A stretch of DNA of 64,000 nucleotides from Bryoerythrophyllum caledonicum (GCA_963971425.1 OZ020514.1:25904602-25968601), one strand, 5' to 3'. Counted from the first letter of the stretch, positions 44,849 to 55,891 are shown. Made by a program: numbers and translations. Notes: generated by a model not told the origin, from the letters alone.

Positions 44849-46355
44849 TCTCATCCACCGAGATGTCGCCTTCACTATATGTGTAAAAGTGAGCCGGGTG
44901 TTTGCCATGTTGGGTTGCTGTTGGAGTCTCTTAGGGGTCCTTAGGGTCATACTAGCCCGGCAAAACTGGACCAGGTATAGTCGGCTCTCTTGGTTGTTGG
45001 GATGGTGGATACTTGTCCGGTGCCCGACTGAAGTGCGGTAAAGTCATCGTTTCGACAACCAGAACCTTGGGTTTGGTCTCCAGCTACCGTGCTTCTTCTC
45101 CCTCCATCAACTCTTGCGGATAATAATAACACACTAAGACTGTCGCAAGCTTCGGCCGAAATCCACTCTTGAGATTTACCCGAATAGTCCTGATTGTGCC
45201 AGCATCCCGGATGGTCACGAGGTTGTTGCTCCAATCGTGGGTAGCCTTCGCAACAATGAGCCAAGGTCGCCCAAAAAGCATACTATATGCCTCATTCACC
45301 TCCTAATTGTTGAAACCGTCACAGAGATCACGTAGGAGATGTCATCAATATAAATTTTTACATTCTTGATCAGCCCAACTGGTTCTACTGTGGTCTAATC
45401 AGCCATCTTCAGCCGGTACGGTGCCAGCTGGGTTGCTCCTAGACCTAGCCTCTTCCGTTCTTCTTCCGTGATCAGGTTGGCTCTAGATCCGCCATCAGTA
45501 AGGATACTGGCCAGTGTTCCATTTTAGAACCTAACTGCCATATCCAGTAAGTTCCGATCAATAGCGATTGAGGATGTCAACACTAGGTTAATCTTTGGAG
45601 TTGGACCTATGAGGTCCTGAGCCAATCCGGGCGTGGTTGGGGCTCAGGCAGCCAAAAAGGTCGTTTTCGAGAAGAGGTGGACTATCATGTAGTCAGTGAG
45701 GTTGAGCTCTATATGCAGAAGCTGACCGACCGTTACCATGACTGGACTCTCTGGTATTTTTTGGCTTACACTATGCAGCACCTCGTCCTGACTAGTGTTC
45801 GGGACTGCAGCACATCCGTATCCGGGAATTCTGCTTAGTTAGCTGCCATATGTGCTTCACCTTCCTCGCCTGGGATTGTCGAAAGCTCTCCCAATGATCG
45901 GCCCGGTCGTTGGCCTCCTCTTGATGGATATCTTGGATTGTCTTGATCATGTCGTCTCGCAGGCACTCTTCTGCCGTCCACTGCTCGGATGTCTAGGAGC
46001 TCCGGGCTTCCGTGACCTTATCTTCCTGATCAGGTGGTGGTAATTCTGCCTTCTGTCGCTGGGCAGGGGTGAGGCTTGCCACCTCAATCTTCTCCTCTTC
46101 TTCCAGCAATGGGATGGTGACGCTGCTCACGTAGTGTTCCGGTTTCCCTTGGATCTAGGCGAAAGATGCCATGAATGCCTCTCATTTCTCCTGGTGAGGG
46201 CAGTTGTGGTGGCGGGGACCGGGTTTCTTACATAGAAAACATATCTTTAGCAGGTTGTACCTCATGTTTGAATTCCCTCCGGGACGTACATATTGAGTTC
46301 GGAAGTAACCTCCCTCATTGGGTTGGAGCTAGGAGTTTCCAGTGGCTGGCATAAT
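44849..46355 (-). pseudogene. G3 gag C-terminus and protease
   Basis: The zinc knuckle region at about 46245 reads CFLCKKPGPRHHNC, with the expected His position occupied by Pro. The protease at about 45450-45510 has ASILTDGGSRANLITEEE, a DGGS-type retropepsin like that of G2. Linker frame 45299-45084 (NEAYSMLFGRPWLIVAKATHDWSNN) is typical of plant Gypsy elements. The part next to T copy d reads GDISVDE. Stops, mainly TAG, are frequent. The sharp change to AT-rich DNA near 46355 marks truncation. Confidence 0.75.
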
Positions 46356-47254
46356 AACTACCAAGACCATATTCATTAAAATGGGACATTTTGGAGTCTC
46401 AATTTATCATGGTGTCTGATTTTAGTCAAATATTAAATTCATTAATTTGAGACTATGTACTAAATTGAGACTCAATCTCGATTGAAAATGCTAAATAATT
46501 GTGCCAAATCATGGATTGTTGAATTCATTTTGTATGAAATTGAATATCATATTTAATTGGATGTGTAACGATTATAGTGAATAGCTTAAAATGTACCAAA
46601 ATATGGAGCATATTACCTAGGAAAAACTAGAACATCCGATTAAAAACCATTGCAAGGATAAAATTACTCCATATAAATATAAGCGGCAGTAAATTTGATA
46701 ACCCCTCTAAAGGGAACAAAATTGGTTTGGAGTACACATATACACTCATTTAAATTCCACCTAAATGCATACATTTTCTGTTGGAAGAGAAATAATTACC
46801 AATTTCAGGAGGTTATACTATTTCCAAACAACAAGGTCGTTGAAATACCTAGCATTGAAAAGTTAGCATGTGTTATAGCAATCCATTCAATAATTGCTAT
46901 CAACAGAAAGTATCGATGCATCAAAGATAAATATACAATTAATGACACTCACAATGTGGACCGCCATATATACATCAATACTGTAACAAAACTCCCGTCT
47001 CCGTTGTATAATATTAAAAGCAACACATTTCATCACTACATGGAACTACAAACACTAATCAAATTCTATCTACATTTAATATGCTATGCGCACAATCAAA
47101 GTCTACAATTCCATCCTGTACATACAAGTTCAGTACATACTTAATAGAATATCCAGTACGGAAGAACAAGAAATCAAATAAGTACATGCAACCCCACCTA
47201 TTTTATATTGGTAAAATAACTCCAGTCTCCAAAAACCACAAATTCCGTTAAAAT
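46356..47254. other. AT-rich DNA, no supported gene
   Basis: The base composition changes at about 46355. A 149-codon plus-strand frame (46695-47144) has no recognisable motif and ordinary AT-rich composition. This tract may include the 3' untranslated region of the minus-strand gene that ends at 47255. Confidence 0.5.
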
Positions 47255-48592
47255 CTATAATTCAGCTAAAGATGCCTTGATTATGTCCACTTTTGATTTT
47301 GGAATTCTTAACCTAGAGGAGCTTGTCTTTCCACACAACCTAGGCTTCCAAGCCGTTAAAATACAATCTATATACACCCAGATTGGTTCAGATTCAGTTT
47401 CTTCAACCCAATTATTCCCATGATTAGAATCCCACCCTTGGTACGTTTCCAAGTCCACATGACGTTGGGATGCAGGTTTGAAGTATTGCACTTTAATCTC
47501 ATGAGAATGTTCACGATCCGGATGTGGATTAGTCAGCGCCAAGGCAATCCAAAATGGGCACAAATCCCCATCAGCAGAACGCACCGCAAGTACATAGCCC
47601 TCGTACACATCTCTACCAACCCGAAACGATGGAGGAGGACAATGATGTCGTTGTCCAATGAATAGAGGGTCCTATGCATACTCCTGCCTCAACGACCCAT
47701 CAATCTCATATTCATCCACCATAGATGGAGCATATCTAGATAGAGGCCAGAATCCCTCTCGTATGAGAGACGATTCTTCCAAAGGCCCCTCGAGGGCAGC
47801 CTTAACACCTCTCCAATAATACATAATATGCTCGTTCTTCCTCCTATATTCACCCGAGAGATCCTCGTTAGCCATAGATTCCCAAAGACTTAGAAACCCA
47901 GAGATATTCTTCAAAACCACATCATAATTCTCATGACGTTGCGGAATGAGAGGAAGCGGCTGACCACGAGGCAAAATTGGCATACCATCTGCCCTCACTT
48001 TCCACAGCTGGATTCCTCTATCCTCCTTGGGCAACCAATCCCTATCTGTACAAAGAATTTTGTACTGCATCTTTGGCAATCCATCTGAGCCCTTGTAGAA
48101 CTTGAATTGTTGGCCCTTCGTGTGACCCATAAGGGCCTCTTTGCCAATGCACAAATATCCTTCTAGAAAGCCCTTAAAATCGGGCACCTCTTCAATGAGG
48201 TGTGGAATAACTGGCATTTTCTCAGCATCCATGAATGATTTCATCAAGAGTGGAATCGTTGGATAGCTATTTGACGTCAGTTTGGAACTCCATCTTCCAA
48301 ACATTGCATCAATATCCTTGTGAGTATGTCCAACAAGTAAGAAGTTGACACACACTTCACGGAAAATACCCATATAAAGGAGGAGGGAAAAGAAAGCAAA
48401 CACAAATCTATTTTTATTGTTCCCTGTGGCATTATCCAACTGCATTTGGAGAATTGGTGGTAACTGTTTCGCAAGAACAGGTTCAACCGGTGGAGCAGCA
48501 AGGGATCCAAGACAAGAAGAAGATTGCCGGTCTCCGAAGGAGGCCGGCCTGAATAAAGTGTCTGTTTGTTCCACTACTAAGACCATGCCCAC
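47255..48592 (-). pseudogene. DUF7869-like transposase-derived protein, C-terminal exon, one internal TAG
   Basis: One frame spans 48592-47255 with a single stop, TAG at 47672-47674. The centre has LQMQLDNATGNNKNRFVFAF, FREVCVNFLLVGHTHKDIDAMFGRWS, which I recognise as the hallmark of DUF7869, a transposase-like domain common in non-seed plants and some animals (H-T-H-x-D-I-D). After the TAG the frame continues with VYEGYVLAVRSADGDLCPFWIAL and EPIWVYIDCILTAW, a C-terminal part I recall in such proteins. The N-terminal half is not in the window or was lost to the LINE. There is no ATG-led complete gene; the first in-frame ATG is at 48586. It is either a decayed transposase gene or a host gene derived from one. 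Confidence 0.6.
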
Positions 48593-48649
48593 ATGACAAA
48601 GAATAGGTGAGGTGGAACTACTTCCCTCTCTCGAGGATAGACACTATGT

Positions 48650-48793
48650 AACAAGAAACCAAAGAACCACAAGTCAACCAACCAACCAACGAATCACAAA
48701 CCAAGCAACTAGCCAACGAACTAACCACAGACCAGGCAAGTAGTCAAAAACCTTAAAACCAACTAATCATGAAAATCAAGGCGGGGGGAGAAT
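48650..48793 (-). other. LINE 3' end with TTGGTTGG-type tail
   Basis: After the last LINE codon (stop at about 48794) the minus strand passes through repeated TTGGTTGG/GTTGG words (48665-48765) and ends near 48650. Such short-word tails are common at LINE 3' ends. No poly(A) run and no exact target duplication were found. Confidence 0.45.
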
Positions 48794-49525
48794 TTAGGGG
48801 GGGTCCTGTATATCGGGGAGGGCTTGGTTGTTTTTGATTTTGCGTTTATGTAGAAGAATGGACATGGCATGTTGGATAGCTATGGTGTTAATGTTTTTAA
48901 AGGATGTTTTAATTGTTTCAATGGGTATCTTGAAGGTGTCTTCTAGAGTTTTCATAGATGGGATAAAGGTGGTGGCCCGAGCGTCGGATGTGATTACCAT
49001 TAGGGGGTCGACATTCCATCCGAGGGCGATGACGTCATCAATAAGGGGTTGGTATTTGTCTATTTTGTTTTGAATTGTTTCCGGGGAAAATCTATCGTTG
49101 CAATATGTGAATTCAATGAATTGAATGGTGTAGTCTCGGTTGACGTTGTCGGGTGGTGGGTCATTGTATGGTAAACCTTTGACACAGAGGATGTCCGATT
49201 TGAGCCTAGCGTTGCAATGACATCTTTAGGTCGTACATGAGCATGGGAGTAGCCAAGGGGGGACCGTATTTTCATGTGGATTGTTATTGAAAGTGCCGGC
49301 GTTCATTTGTATAAAACATCTCGATTTATTGTAGGAGGTGATTAGTTTTCGGACTTCCCATACCGCTTTGTTATGTCTTTTAACAATTAGGGAGTGTATG
49401 TGGTGGTTTTGGCATTTGAGTAGAACATTTAGCCATGTGTCGGGGTCCGTTGAGGGGCATATGGGGCATGTTATGGATGGAAATCTTTCGATTCCAAAGA
49501 AGAGTTGTTTGCGGGCGTTTCCCAT
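48794..49525 (-). pseudogene. LINE C-terminal CCHC and restriction-like endonuclease region
   Basis: One frame, with a single TAA at 49226-49228. It has CPICPSTDPDTWLNVLLKC (49468-49412), a CCHC finger whose His position is Asn, then KRHNKAVWEV (about 49380). After the stop comes NARLKSDILCVKGLP and, 20-odd residues on, QFIEFTYCND. The CCHC, RHN and K/R-P-D...D/E series is the signature of the restriction-like endonuclease of early-branching LINEs such as R2 and of Dualen. Here Pro is Ser (KSD). It would nick the target DNA for priming. The tail to 48794 has no motif I know. Confidence 0.68.
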
Positions 49526-49839
49526 GTATTGACCGGTACGGAATTTGATAAGGCATGTTATTTGCGAATCGGTGATGATGGGGTTTATCCAAAAATTTGT
49601 AGAGAGTTCATTGTCTATGTCATTGTTGTTGGTCCACTTTTCTATGTTAGGAAAGTTGTCTGTGATTGTGTCAAGATTGTTATGTAGGTCTTGTTTTTTG
49701 AGGTATTTGCTCAGGAATCTGACTGGGCCTTTATCGGGGGTGTCTTCTTTGGAGGGCCAATCTTCTTTTTGGAAATAGTAAGGGGTGGCATGGGCGTGTT
49801 CATGTGGGTCTTTGGCATTTTTATGTGATTTTTCTCTTC

Positions 49840-50512
49840 CTTCTTTTGCAAGTTTATCCGCTTGTTCATTGCCATCATTATTAGCATGGGCTCAGACTTT
49901 GTGGAGGGTTGTGATTTGTTCTCTTTTTAGTATCATTTGGACCATTGATTCTAGTATGATTCGGTCGGGGTGACTATTATGGAGGGTAGGATGTGTTATT
50001 TGGGTGTTTAATAAATATAGTGCGTTAATGCAATCTGTAAATATGTGCACCGGTTCATTGCTGTATTTTGTTGAGACGATTTCTAGTGTTTTGTGGATGG
50101 CCATTAGTTCTGCTCTGAGGATATTTTGCAGTCCATGTAGTCTTTTGGCTAGTTTGATTTCTTTCGAAGCGTTGTATATTCCATAACCGGCTTTTTTTCT
50201 GCGCCAAGATCCCGGGCTAATTTATTCTGGCGGTTTAAAGGAGCCATCAATATAGTAGCTATATTCGGGGTTAAATTTAGGTGGGGTGTTAGTTTGATAC
50301 TCCGGGAGGGGTGGGAGTGTTAAGGTGTAGTTTAGTGTATTGTTATTGTAGTGTAGTTTTGACCATTTTTTGCTTCTATTGACAGGTGTTTGCATTGGCG
50401 TTGGTGGGGTCAATTTTGTGAGTATCCGGTGTACGTTTAGAGTCTTTGCTATGGAGGAGAGTTCTTCGAGTTGTTCTTGTGTGCCTAGAGTATGATTTGG
50501 TGGTGGATGCAT
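49840..50512 (-). pseudogene. LINE RNase H domain
   Basis: In the same frame as the downstream endonuclease. The residues are YSYYIDGSFKPPE (Asp), ILRAELMAIHKTLE (Glu), VHIFTDCINALYLL (Asp) and HANNDGNEQADKLAKEG (His/Asp helix), the full type I RNase H set. A TAA near 50222 and a TGA at about 49892 break it; the TGA replaces the Trp usual before A-H (KV-stop-AHANN). The domain would degrade the RNA template after first-strand synthesis. Confidence 0.85.
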
Positions 50513-51426
50513 ATTATTTGTAGAGTGGATGATTCAATTCTGGGTTTTTTTAGATCTAGTGGGATGGTGGGTTCTTCATATGTTATTGAATCGGCTTCGA
50601 ATATTGTGATGATGTGTGTATCGGGAAAAGGGCCCGAGTGTGGATTATGATTTTGATACCAGTTTTTGTCTGGGATTATGATTAGGGTGGAGGTGTGGTT
50701 TGGGTCATGTTTGGCCGCGAGGAGGGCCCAATGTAGAGCTTGTTGTGTTTCTTCTTCATTGTGTGGGTGGGCCATACCATTACCTATCCATTTGTGGTCA
50801 AAGGCTTTGCCTAGTGATCCGAATATTTTATCTCTTTCAAAGGGGGAAAAAAATCTGTTGAGTTTGGTGGGGCATGTGACGGGGGAGGAGAAATATGAGT
50901 GTTGGATGTTGAATGTGGAGATTAGTGAATTAAGTATAGGTATGGGTAGTGTATATTGTGTAAGTTTAAGGGGGTAATTTTTTGGTAATCTATATTTGTA
51001 TCTTTGGTATAGCCAAATGACTTCGGTTTCGAACGGTTGGGTTGTTGGTTCAATGTTTGTAGGGGTTTGTAGTTTAGTATTGTATTGGTTCCACAACCAT
51101 GTGAGCCTAGTGATTGGGATGGTAGAAAGATGCCTTCCATCTTCTTCGTATAAGTGTGCTTGGTCTTTGTCAATTTTTATTGTGTTAGATGAGGTAGGAC
51201 TGTCTTTTTCGGGGTTGCATTCCGTTGTGTAGATGTTTAGTAGGGGGATTATTGTGGGTGGGGTGACGGACCTTGTGTCTTGGGGTTGGTTTTGTGGGTG
51301 GTGAACTTGGATAATTTCGGTGTAGAATTTGTGTTGAGTTCTTTGATAATAGTGTGTCAATTTATTTGTGTTATGTGAAATGGTGTTTTGGTTGTGTCTT
51401 GGGAAGAGGTTTCTTTGGGGAGCCAT
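50485..51426 (-). pseudogene. LINE middle region: unidentified globular domain
   Basis: The segment at 50910-50557 reads RFFSPFERDKIFGSLGKAFDHKWIGNG, ALHWALLAAKHDPNHTSTLIIIPDKNW, DTHIITIFEADSITYEEP. From memory, similar sequence (FG...AF..KW.G...P, then A..WA..AA...T..I..P) occurs in polyproteins of algal non-LTR elements and looks like a Dam/PCIF1-type methyltransferase fold. Here the NPPY-like position reads AHPH, so activity is doubtful. A coil-rich, Thr/Asn-rich stretch precedes it. The frame differs from RNase H. The methyltransferase reading is tentative. Confidence 0.4.
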
Positions 51427-51824
51427 TTGTTGTAAGTGTGGTTATTGTGAGTCCATTGGCATAGATATCTAGTGTAATTGTTTTCTATTTGGTTTTTATC
51501 TATTTTTTCCTTGTATTCGTAGTGTATGATGTTGTTTATGGGATAGGTGGTGGGGTTTTTGAAGATGTGGTTTGGGGGGTGGGAGTGGTGTGGGTGGGAG
51601 TGGGGAGGGTGGATCGATTGTGTGGTGATATTTCTTGGGGTGATGTCATTGTTTATAGTGATGAATGGGTCTCTAATTGTATGAGAGTATGTATGTGTAT
51701 TGGTATGTGTATTGGGTGGGGGGGGATATATTGGGTGACGAAAGAGTTGTCGTGCAATTTTTAGGGCACTTTTAATAAGTTTTGATGGGGTGAAGTGGTA
51801 GGTTTTTAATTCTTCATTGTTCAT
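51357..51824 (-). pseudogene. LINE segment with chromodomain-like patch
   Basis: The start follows the RT C-terminal extension. A His/Pro/Thr-rich low-complexity part is followed at about 51518-51399 by HYEYKEKIDKNQIENNYTRY, LCQWTHNNHTYNKWLPKE. The spacing of Y-L-x-x-W and N-x-W-x-P recalls chromodomains (YLVKWKGY...NTWEP). If real it could direct insertion to marked chromatin, as chromodomains do in Gypsy elements. The match is weak and the segment is in another frame from its neighbours. Confidence 0.35.
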
Positions 51825-52075
51825 GATGTGTGTTCCGTTGGGTAGGGAGATTTGTTTTAATTTGTAGATATTTTTTGTTAGGAGTTTTTGTAATAACTTT
51901 TGAGATAATTGTGTGTTGAGTGTATTATGGTTTTGTGTTTCAAGAGTCCAGGCTTTTTCTAATGTTGTTGGTTCTGTAAGAAAGTTGGGGAGAGTGCTTT
52001 TTAGGTGGACTTTTGCTACGTGTTTTAGTAAGAAGAAGGTACGTGTTATTGGTGATCTTGTACAATTTGTCTTTT

Positions 52076-53656
52076 TTATTCTAGGTATATTTTCTGCCCC
52101 CCATATTGTGCGAGGATGTGATGTGTTAGGCCTTTGTATATTTTCCCAAGTTTGCCACTGTCATTTAGAGCGTTCTGGAGTTGTTCTCCTATACATCTAA
52201 GGTATGCATTTTTTAGTGAGAAGGCTTCTAGTCCAAAGAGGTTGTGTGGTAGCTGGGTAATTATGTTAGACATACATTTTGGCATGCCGCATACGGTTTT
52301 TTGTGTGGTAGTTATTTTTTGGTCCAGTTTTTTTATGGCGGGCATTGAATATAGTACCGCGTAGAAGCTGTATGCCACGCCCGGTCTTAAAACTGTGTCG
52401 ATTATTTTTATTTTTTGTTTCATAGTGGCCGGACAAGCTACTAGTTCTTTGCATTGTTTGATTAATTTTGTGGTGGTGGCATGAATTTGGGTTTTCCATT
52501 TTAGGGAGGGGACGAGACTTATTCCTAGATATGTGTATGGTTTGTTTTGGTGTAGAACGGGTATTTGTTGGTTTCGGTAATTTATATTAGAGGTTTGTAT
52601 TAGGGCTTTGAATGCGGTGGGGTTTGTTTTTGATTTATTTGGGCATCCAGTGATGGCACATTTTGGGACCCCTACATCCATACCTGTCCATTTGCAGTAC
52701 CTGTCTATTTCGTTAAGTTGTATTTTTATGGCGTTGATTTTGTTGGTTATGGCCGCAAGGTCGTCCGCGTATGCCGTGGAGTTGATGGTGGTTTGTGATG
52801 TCCCGAATGTATATCCATTGTTGCCTCTATCTAGCCATCTAAGTAGTGGTTCTAGGAATATAATAAATAAATATGGGCTTAGGGTATCTCCTTGTATTGT
52901 TCCCCTTTGGATGGCTATGGGTTTAGTTTTACCAAAGTGTTCTCCTATGTAGGAAGTTGAGGATTCGGAGTATATATTTCCCACTAGTGCGGTGGCGTCT
53001 TTGGGGTATCCAAGGTCCGTCATTATGGCTAAAAGTCTAGCGTGGTCAATAGAGCCGAAGGCATTTTTAAAGTTGACATACAGTATAAATATGTCTTGGT
53101 TTGTAAATCGTGCATCTTCTAATGCGGCTATGTTTGTTTGGATTTGTCTAGCGGTGCTTCTTTCTACGCGGAATCCTTCTTGACTATCATGCAGTATTTT
53201 ATGTTCTTCTCCATATGATGTGCTCGTAAATAGTTTATAGATGGTATTGGCTAGTGCGATGGGTCTATGGTTCGGTAGCATGGATGGATCCCCTTTTTTG
53301 TATAGTAGGATCGTTGCACTTGTTTTCCATGAAGTGGGGATTTGTCTTTGTTTGTAGCAGTGGGAGAAGAAGAGGTTTAGTAGTTTGTGGAACCTTGGGG
53401 GCATATTTTTTAGGATAGAGTTCGGTATGCGGTCCGGTCCGGGGGCTTTGTTGTTTCCTAGGTTACGTAGGCATGTGTCATATGTAGCTTGTTTAAAGTA
53501 TGTGTGTAGTGGGATTTCCGGGTCTCCTCTTATTTCTAATGTGAATCCATCTAGGTCATGCCATGGATATTGTCGTACTGCGCATGTGCATGTAGTGCGG
53601 TGGTCCGGTTGATAGTTGCATGTGTTTACCATAGGTGTGTTGTTTTTCGTTTGCAA
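52076..53656 (-). pseudogene. LINE reverse transcriptase
   Basis: A 526-codon open stretch. LINE RT motifs in order: LGNNKAPGPDRIPNSIL, RPIALANTIYKLF, QEGFRVERSTARQIQ, FILYVNFKNAFGSIDH, AIQRGTIQGDTLSPYLF, NSTAYADDLAAIT and KPYTYLGISLVPSLKW. The YADD box (52760-52771) is intact, but the motif A catalytic Asp (yvDF) is Asn (codon 53072-53074, AAC), which should abolish polymerisation. A thumb-like region and long C-terminal extension follow. It is otherwise the best-kept domain of the LINE. Confidence 0.93.
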
Positions 53657-54086
53657 TGTCTTCAGGGCTAGTTAGTATATTGTTATATTGGTCGATGATG
53701 CAGTCTAATGGTGGGAATTCCATATTTTTGAATATTCTTATGTTTATTTTCTTGGGGCTAGTTTCATATAGTTGTCTGTATTTGGAAATGGCTTTTCGAA
53801 TGTTTTCTTGGGTATGTTTGGTGGTGATTTTTCGGGCTTGTATGTTGGCATTTTTTGCAATTAATGCTATGTCATTTATCCATGTGTCGTGAGGTAGGTG
53901 TATGGGGGGTGGATTAGGGATTTGTGTGTGTTGAAGGTTTTGGAGTTCGTTGAGAATAGGGTGGTTTCGCCATTGGGGGTTGTTATTTACGATTCTTATG
54001 GTTTTCCGTATGGTGTGGTAAATGGTTAGATGTTGTTTCCATGTTTTAGATAGTTTTTGGGGTAAATATCCACCTTGTTGTGATGT

Positions 54087-55777
54087 TCAATTTATCATTT
54101 GTCGTATGGGTTGGGCTTTGCAAGTTTGTTCAATTGTATTGGATATGTTGTTGATGAGTGTATCTAGGGTGTGACAGGCTTCTTGCCATTGTGTTTGGGA
54201 AAGATGGTTATTAGATTCCAATTCGTTTATTAGGGAGTCAATGCGTAGTGAGTTTTCCTCAAAGAATTTTGTGTTGAGTAATTCTATGTTGTTTTGTGGG
54301 ATGGGGTTGAGGATACGTATGTGGTCATTGTTTGTGTTGGTTGATGTACGGTTTATAAATGTGTTGTTTGGGATGTGGAGTTGTATAGGTGAGTGATCAG
54401 AGTTCAATTGAATGTTATTGTCTGTTGTGGAAGTAAATGTGGTATGGTTAGTTGCACGTACGTAGAATCCATCAATTAGGCTCCAATTGTTATAGTTGTA
54501 TCCTCCTTGTTTAGAGTATGTAGTATTTGTGGGAATATAATTGAAGTTTAGATTTTCAGTAAATTGTTTCCATTGTAGGTCTATTATTTGTGGTGGTGTG
54601 TGTTGGTTTCCGTTTTGTCTTGTCTACCTATGAGGGCAACGTCTCTATTGAAATCACCACATAAGATGTGGTTGTGGTTGGGATTGTTGGTGATATGGGT
54701 GGTGATGTTAGTTTTGATGTCCTCGGTGAGTCTGATGTCTTCGGGGTGGGATGGCATGTATATGTGGTGGATTAGCCATGATTGTAATGGGTGATTGGAG
54801 ATTTCCATAATTTGGAGGTATGGAAATATGTTCATTGGGGTGGGAATTTTTTTAACATTGCCTGGAAAGGCGTAATTTTTGTGTATGAGGGTGAGGAGGC
54901 CCCCTCGGCCCGGTGTATATGGTCTTCTTTGTTGTATGCATTGTGTTAGGGCATGTGTATTATTGAAAATAAGTTTGTAGTCGGGAAATAGTCTTTGTAT
55001 GTATTTTGTGGATTTTGTGGTCGATATTTTTGTTTCTTGTATGACTATGAGTGCCGGTGGTGTGTTAGTGTGTATAATTATGTTTTGTAGGTTTGGGAGC
55101 GTAGTGTTTAGGAATGAGGCATTCCATGTTATTATGCTTGTGTTGTTGTTCGTATGTGGGTTATGGTTTTGTGATGGGATGTAGTTTGGTGGTGGAGGTG
55201 GATGAGTGTATTTCAGGAGGGGGTTTAGGCATTTTAGTGCTTCGTTTATGATAGTGTTAGGGAGGTAGGGAAATCTTTGTTTTACCAAGTCATTTATTGG
55301 GGGTGTATTTTGGTTGTGTATAAAGTCATATAATTCTTTGTTTATCGATGTGTTGTGGGTTATGATGTTTAAGTTGGATTCAAGAAATGTTGTGTGAGGA
55401 TGTGAGGTACTAATGTGTCTTTCATGGGGGTTTTGTAGATTATATAGAGTGTGAAGGAGTGTATTGGTCCATTGAGTTATGGTTTGATTTTGTATGTTTA
55501 GGAGTTGATTGCAGAGGTCTATGTTGGGGTGTATAGTGATGGCTAGGGCATATAGAATGTGGGATGGAGGATATTTGTTGTGTTGGTTTATATATGTGGC
55601 GATATGTGGATATGCGTTATTATGTTGTTGATGTAATATATGTGTGGTATTGAAAAGGGGGGCAAATTTTTGGGCGATGTGTTCGTATTCGAGTTGTAGT
55701 TTTATGATATTTGGTATGAAATATGTTTTGGCATTCTTTTTGTGTGAAGTGGGGTGTCTTTTTAATACGTTTGGCAT
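54087..55777 (-). pseudogene. LINE APE-type endonuclease and N-terminal region
   Basis: The first ATG after the 2A motif is at 55777. About 190 residues of Asn/His/Thr-rich sequence precede the endonuclease: IITWNASFLN (Asn), LIVIQETKIS (Glu), GRGGLLTLIHKNY, then LCGDFNRDVAL (Asp-Asn) near 54655. After a frameshift near 54584 come YSKQGGYNYNN, DGFYVRA and LNSDHSPIQLHI (SDH, near 54400). These are the conserved residues of APE-like LINE endonucleases, which nick the target to prime reverse transcription. 54087-53656 is an open linker in other frames. Confidence 0.85.
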
Positions 55778-55822
55778 AGGTCCTGGGTTAGTCTCTATGT
55801 CTCCTCCGATTAATATTAGTAG
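55778..55822 (-). CDS. 2A-like ribosome-skipping peptide at LINE ORF start
   Basis: The codons directly before the ATG at 55777, in the same frame, read LLILIGGDIETNPGP. This fits the 2A consensus D-V/I-E-x-N-P-G-P with a preceding hydrophobic run, at which ribosomes skip a peptide bond between Gly and Pro. 2A motifs are known at the N-termini of some non-LTR elements (trypanosome L1Tc/ingi, sea urchin LINEs). It would separate a leader peptide from the main polyprotein. A second copy is at 57929-57973. Confidence 0.85.
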
Positions 55823-55891
55823 TTTGCAGTAGATGGGTTTTTTGTTTTGTTTAATTTTTTTTTGTTTTTGGATGTGACTTTGGTGTTTTTT

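Larger units (their letters stand above)
32923..46355 (-). mobile_element. Ty3/Gypsy element G3, interrupted twice
   Basis: On the minus strand the parts occur in order: gag zinc knuckle (about 46245), protease (about 45490), linker to 44849, [T copy d], RT start (40958-40561), [Copia], RT core (35830-35402), RNase H (35138-34338), integrase (34350-32923). At about 46355 the sequence turns abruptly AT-rich and gag's N-terminal half is missing, so the 5' end is lost. Both insertion junctions are readable, and removing them restores continuous Gypsy coding. Stops are dense in gag, protease and integrase. Confidence 0.85.

Noticed and set aside
46695-47144. 149-codon plus-strand frame
   Set aside because: AT-rich composition, no motif, lies against a minus-strand gene's 3' side.
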